A stretch of 64,000 nucleotides of DNA from Proteobacteria bacterium ST_bin11 (GTDB taxonomy: Bacteria > Pseudomonadota > Gammaproteobacteria > Methylococcales > Methylomonadaceae). A program made the translations under genes and the position numbers. This document shows, one piece after another, positions 63,633 to 64,000 of this stretch. Location of the stretch: positions 157,446 to 221,445 of the forward strand of contig MSXO01000008.1 of NCBI GenBank assembly GCA_002083615.1, in the 5' to 3' direction. How positions within the stretch are numbered: position 1 is the first letter of the stretch; each line of letters starts with the position of its first letter. A model generated the notes under the pieces. It was not told the DNA's origin and ran no database searches. It saw only the letters and a list, made by a program, of their open reading frames with translations.

Positions 63633-63870
63633 TGCCATGGCGTCAAATGGAGCATGGCGTGGCGAGATTTTAGTTTCGTATTATGGAGATCTAGAACACC
63701 TAGATTAGTGGTTTTGGCGACTCCAATATCTTCGGTTAAGTATCGGTTTCCGTTCACGGGAATTAGAAGTCTGTTCAGCAAGCTTTTGATTATGATGATT
63801 TTTTCTTTAGAAAAGCAAAACAACGCCAATCTTGAAAGAGCAGTTCTGGCACAGGAAATCATGTTTCCAA

Positions 63871-64000
63871 ATGAATGAAAAAACAATGATGAGTAGCACC
63901 GCACTTATTTTGGGAGTATCTGGTCAGGATGGTGCATACCTGGCCAAATTTCTGTTGGGCAAACAATATAGGGTTTATTGTCCGGCGTCAATTATCTTTT
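63871..64000 (+). CDS. gmd: GDP-mannose 4,6-dehydratase (5' end only)
   Basis: This is a gene cut by the window edge. The start MNEKTMMSSTALILGVSGQD and GAYLAKFLLGKQYRVY show the Rossmann-type Gly motif of Gmd (GxxGQDGxYL). It would convert GDP-mannose to GDP-4-keto-6-deoxymannose, the precursor of fucose or rhamnose donors, and fits the glycosyltransferase cluster. Start could also be 63886 or 63889. Confidence 0.8.
   Translation, partial: MNEKTMMSSTALILGVSGQDGAYLAKFLLGKQYRVYCPASIIF

Noticed and set aside
63629..63904. Short frames between the last GT4 and gmd
   Set aside because: Both strands give open frames but neither shows a motif or a good start; more likely decayed DNA.
1..64000. 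CRISPR arrays, rRNA and tRNA genes
   Set aside because: No regularly spaced repeats or cloverleaf-like stretches were noticed by eye; a dedicated scan was not possible.

Overview
The window reads as chromosome of a gammaproteobacterium, most likely a methanotroph-like member of the Methylococcales. This is an inference from gene content, not a database match. The cues are a complete gammaproteobacterial ccmABCDEFGHI-hemN run, a MauE/DoxX membrane protein beside a DUF547 lipoprotein, a PEP-CTERM protein, CHASE2-cyclase/FecR signalling, and roughly even base composition. Housekeeping blocks (Mla-type lipid transporter, FtsH, PurEK, cytochrome c maturation, HemN) alternate with accessory islands (bacteriocin-type peptide export, restriction-modification plus toxin-antitoxin, RND efflux, a glycosyltransferase cluster).

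Layout. 1-0.3 kb: IS5-type transposase remnant. 0.5-3.4 kb (minus): radical SAM protein, DUF547 lipoprotein, MauE/DoxX protein and a small Cys-rich membrane protein. 3.4-4.35 kb: decayed intergenic DNA with an IS66-type scrap. 4.35-7.95 kb: four-gene MlaE/F/D-type transporter with a lipoprotein. 8.6-11.7 kb: Fe-S protein and AAA ATPase. 12.2-19.3 kb (minus): CHASE2 cyclase, small lipoprotein, FecR-TPR-beta-barrel fusion and a Crp-type regulator, which look like a cyclic-nucleotide signalling set. 19.6-25.7 kb: two double-glycine leader peptides, a conserved Cys-rich protein, an HlyD-type adaptor, a C39-peptidase ABC exporter and two small accessory proteins. 25.9-27.5 kb (minus): tail-collar and PEP-CTERM secreted proteins. 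28.4-32 kb (minus): ftsH, purK, purE. 32.1-40.3 kb: ccmABCDEFGHI and hemN, tightly overlapped. 40.6-46.1 kb: restriction-modification genes and a GNAT/DUF1778 toxin-antitoxin pair. 46.6-53.3 kb: RND tripartite pump with a divergent TetR regulator. 54.3-64 kb: glycosyltransferases on alternating strands, ending in a truncated GDP-mannose 4,6-dehydratase gene (O-antigen or exopolysaccharide locus).

The most unusual signals are these. (1) At the hsdM/hsdS junction there is a slippery T_TTT_TTT heptamer in the hsdM frame, a 5-nt spacer and a 17-bp stem-loop, with hsdS open in the -1 frame from the heptamer. This is a textbook -1 frameshift arrangement that would make a nuclease-methylase-specificity fusion. 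(2) The same hsdM lacks the stretch that should carry the SAM-binding motif I, apparently through a clean in-frame deletion. (3) A double-glycine peptide export locus carries an unknown multi-cysteine protein between the precursors and the exporter. (4) One GT4 gene has its natural start position occupied by ATA, with a good Shine-Dalgarno in front of it.

No rRNA, tRNA or CRISPR array was recognised. Functional calls rest on motif recognition by eye; no searches were run.
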